Assembly: GCA_945866155.1 (NCBI GenBank) | Contig: CAMBGL010000065.1 | Span: 1 to 6,955, forward strand | Length of the DNA: 6,955 nt | Reading direction: 5' to 3' | DNA from: Bifidobacterium breve | GTDB taxonomy: Bacteria > Actinomycetota > Actinomycetes > Nanopelagicales > Nanopelagicaceae | In this document: piece after piece, positions 5,380 to 6,955 of the stretch | Layout of the letters: each line of letters begins with the position of its first letter | Numbering within the stretch: position 1 is the stretch's first letter | Translations under genes and position numbers: made by a program | The notes under the pieces: generated by a model | Told to the model about the DNA's origin: nothing | Databases searched by the model: none | What the model saw: only the letters and a program-made list of their open reading frames with translations

Positions 5380-6955
5380 TTAGCCTGCAATAGCGTTAGT
5401 AATTGCTTCTAGCGCTTGGGCAATCTTTGAGGTATCGACCCCGCCACCTTGAGCGAAATCATCTTTTCCGCCTCCGCCTCCGCCCAAAATCGTTGAACCT
5501 AGTTTGACGAGTGCGCCAGCCTTGAGACCTTTTGCTCGCGATTCCTCAGTTGTTGCTACAACCAAAACTGATTTAGCATCGTTGACGCTAAGAAGGACGA
5601 TGACCGAATTTTTTGCGCGATTGCGTAAATCTAATGCAATAGAGCGCAGATCATCGCCTGAGACTCCATCGGCTAGATGAGCAGCAATCACACTGACCCC
5701 ATTTATTTCCTTTACTTGTGCAGCAAGCTCACTTATCTTTCCAAGCGCATCTTTGGAGCGAAATGCAGAAAGCTCTTTTTCAATCTCTTTGATTTTTACC
5801 ATCAAATCTGAAATACGTTCAGGCAATTCATCAACTCGAGCGCCTTTGATGATCTCGGTAAGAGAATTGAGGAGCACATGTTCGCGTGCTAAGAACTTGT
5901 ATGCATCAACTCCTACAAGCGCTTCTACGCGACGTACTCCTGCGCCAATTGATGATTCACTCAGAAGTTTTACAACTCCGAGTTCGCCAGAACGCGAAAC
6001 ATGCGTTCCACCACATAATTCACGAGCCCAATCGCCAACGCTGACAACACGAACACGATCTCCGTATTTCTCACCAAAGAGAGCCATCGCACCCAATTCT
6101 TTTGCTTCTCCTTGCGACATCTCTTGTGCAGAAACCTCCAAATTATCCAACAGTAAAGAATTCACTCTAGATTCAACATCATTCAAAACGCTCACTGGTA
6201 CCGCGCCTGTGGCAGGAAAATCAAAACGGAAGCGACCTGGTGCATTTTCAGAGCCAGCCTGTGTTGCAGTCTCTCCAAGAATTTCGCGAAATGCCTTATG
6301 CACCATATGTGTAGCAGTGTGTGCGCGCGAAATAGCATGACGGCGTTCAATATCTATGGATGCGAGTAACTTTGATGATTCTTCAATGCCACCACTGAGA
6401 ACGCGGCCTCTATGAACTGATACTCCTGGAACCGGGCTTTGCACATCATCGATTTCTACAATCGCACCTGATTCGAGGGTGAGAATTCCCCCATCAGCTA
6501 ATTGTCCTCCGCCTTCTGCGTAGAAGGGAGTGCGATCGAGTACTACTTCAACTTCATCTCCGCTTTGGGCACTTTTTACACGAGCACCATCAACGAGAAT
6601 CGCACGGATGGCAGATTCGCTTTCGCGCTGCGAGTATCCAACAAACTCTGTGCGACCAGACTTGTCGGCAATAGTCCTGTAAATAGTGAGATCTGTATGC
6701 CCACTTTTCTTGAGACGAGCATCGGCTTTAGCACGATCACGCTGCTCTTTCATCAAGCGTGTGAAACCTTCGGCATCAATCTCTAAGCCTTCTTCGCGAG
6801 CCATTTCCAATGTTAAATCGAATGGGAAACCATAAGTATCGTGTAACTTGAAAACTTCTTCACCAGGCAAAATATTCTTCTTCGACTTCTTCAGCGCAGT
6901 ACTAGCAACATCAAAGATTTGCGTTCCACTCTTGAGCGTTTGAAGAAAAGTTTCT
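5380..6955 (-). CDS. alaS: alanyl-tRNA synthetase, 5' end cut by window edge
   Basis: AlaRS charges tRNA-Ala and hydrolyses mischarged Ser/Gly-tRNA. The frame is open from base 6955, giving 524 complete visible residues (numbered here from the right edge); the N-terminal aminoacylation core, several hundred residues, lies outside. The visible part begins with the helical tRNA-recognition region (ETFLQTLKSG, then LPGEEVFKLHDTYGFPFDLT at 29-48). FYAEGGGQ (144-151) marks the editing-side beta-barrel. The editing zinc/active-site residues are intact: H212 and H216 in RAHTATH, and C314 and H318 in CGGTH. A coiled segment (about 380-410) links to the C-Ala domain, which ends with six glycines and KDDFAQGGG. 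The TTG at 6870 is internal, not the start. The stop lies 4 bp before ruvX. No sign of frameshift or damage in the visible part. Confidence 0.97.
   Translation of the reverse strand, partial: ETFLQTLKSGTQIFDVASTALKKSKKNILPGEEVFKLHDTYGFPFDLTLEMAREEGLEIDAEGFTRLMKEQRDRAKADARLKKSGHTDLTIYRTIADKSGRTEFVGYSQRESESAIRAILVDGARVKSAQSGDEVEVVLDRTPFYAEGGGQLADGGILTLESGAIVEIDDVQSPVPGVSVHRGRVLSGGIEESSKLLASIDIERRHAISRAHTATHMVHKAFREILGETATQAGSENAPGRFRFDFPATGAVPVSVLNDVESRVNSLLLDNLEVSAQEMSQGEAKELGAMALFGEKYGDRVRVVSVGDWARELCGGTHVSRSGELGVVKLLSESSIGAGVRRVEALVGVDAYKFLAREHVLLNSLTEIIKGARVDELPERISDLMVKIKEIEKELSAFRSKDALGKISELAAQVKEINGVSVIAAHLADGVSGDDLRSIALDLRNRAKNSVIVLLSVNDAKSVLVVATTEESRAKGLKAGALVKLGSTILGGGGGGKDDFAQGGGVDTSKIAQALEAITNAIAG
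5467..5484 (-). repeat. 3 x 6-bp perfect tandem repeat encoding six glycines in AlaRS
   Basis: On the coding strand GGCGGA is repeated three times without error, and it encodes Gly-Gly-Gly-Gly-Gly-Gly just before KDDFAQGGG in the C-Ala domain. Related AlaRS proteins usually carry a basic residue inside this glycine run (GG-K/R-GGG), so one position here has become glycine. The repeat is too short to be a satellite, but its hexameric unit keeps frame if it gains or loses copies. Confidence 0.75.

Noticed and set aside
5753..6340. 195-codon open frame on the plus strand opposite alaS
   Set aside because: It lies wholly antisense to the strongly conserved editing and C-terminal regions of AlaRS, its translation is rich in Ser, Thr and Arg with no recognisable domain, and no promoter or ribosome-binding site was seen. 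It is a shadow frame.
6868..6870. TTG at 6870 as the alaS start
   Set aside because: The frame stays open to the window edge and the residues before it (ETFLQTLKSG and following) match the AlaRS family, so it is an internal leucine codon.
1..6955. A mobile element, defence system, or CRISPR array
   Set aside because: No inverted terminal repeats, transposase, repeat-spacer pattern or unassigned gene was found; every long stretch belongs to a recognised housekeeping gene.

Overview
All eight genes in this window lie on the minus strand, so they read from right to left. In transcription order they are: alaS (5' end outside the window), ruvX, mltG, aroE, a short A24 prepilin-type peptidase, aroC, aroK and aroB (3' end outside the window). 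No RNA gene, insertion sequence, CRISPR array or phage feature was seen. No stretch longer than 60 bases lacks a gene; the largest gap is 56 bp, between aroE and the peptidase.

The gene order alaS-ruvX-mltG-aroE-(A24 peptidase)-aroC-aroK-aroB is, from general knowledge, a conserved chromosomal block of Actinomycetota (for example mycobacteria and streptomycetes). Sequence details agree: AroC has RNAPLTRPRPGHAD and ERASARETAARV, AroB has REILNYGHTLAHAIE, and AroE has PWPT and DLLVHQA. By eye the base composition is moderate, roughly 40-50% GC (not counted), and many codons end in A or T. That is low for this phylum. Together with the overlapping genes, this suggests a small-genome, low-GC actinobacterium such as the freshwater acI/Nanopelagicales group. 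The lineage assignment is inference.

Right part (about 4950-6955): the C-terminal two thirds of alanyl-tRNA synthetase, with an intact editing site, followed 4 bp later by the RNase H-fold nuclease RuvX. Middle (3126-4950): MltG, the membrane-bound terminator of peptidoglycan glycan strands, joined to ruvX by an ATGA overlap; its 3' end overlaps aroE (shikimate dehydrogenase) by 8 bp, where a strong Shine-Dalgarno sequence sits. Left part (1-3069): the peptidase, chorismate synthase, shikimate kinase and 3-dehydroquinate synthase, all tightly packed.

The four aro genes cover steps 2 (AroB), 4 (AroE), 5 (AroK) and 7 (AroC) of the route to chorismate. Steps 1, 3 and 6 are not encoded here. The operon therefore mixes aromatic biosynthesis, translation, RNA/DNA processing, cell-wall synthesis and one exported-protein peptidase.

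I found no convincing undescribed system. The most interesting local signals are a -10-like hexamer placed exactly where it would give a leaderless transcript starting at the A of the peptidase ATG, the minimal peptidase itself sitting in an aromatic-biosynthesis operon, and a perfect triple hexanucleotide repeat encoding six glycines in AlaRS.
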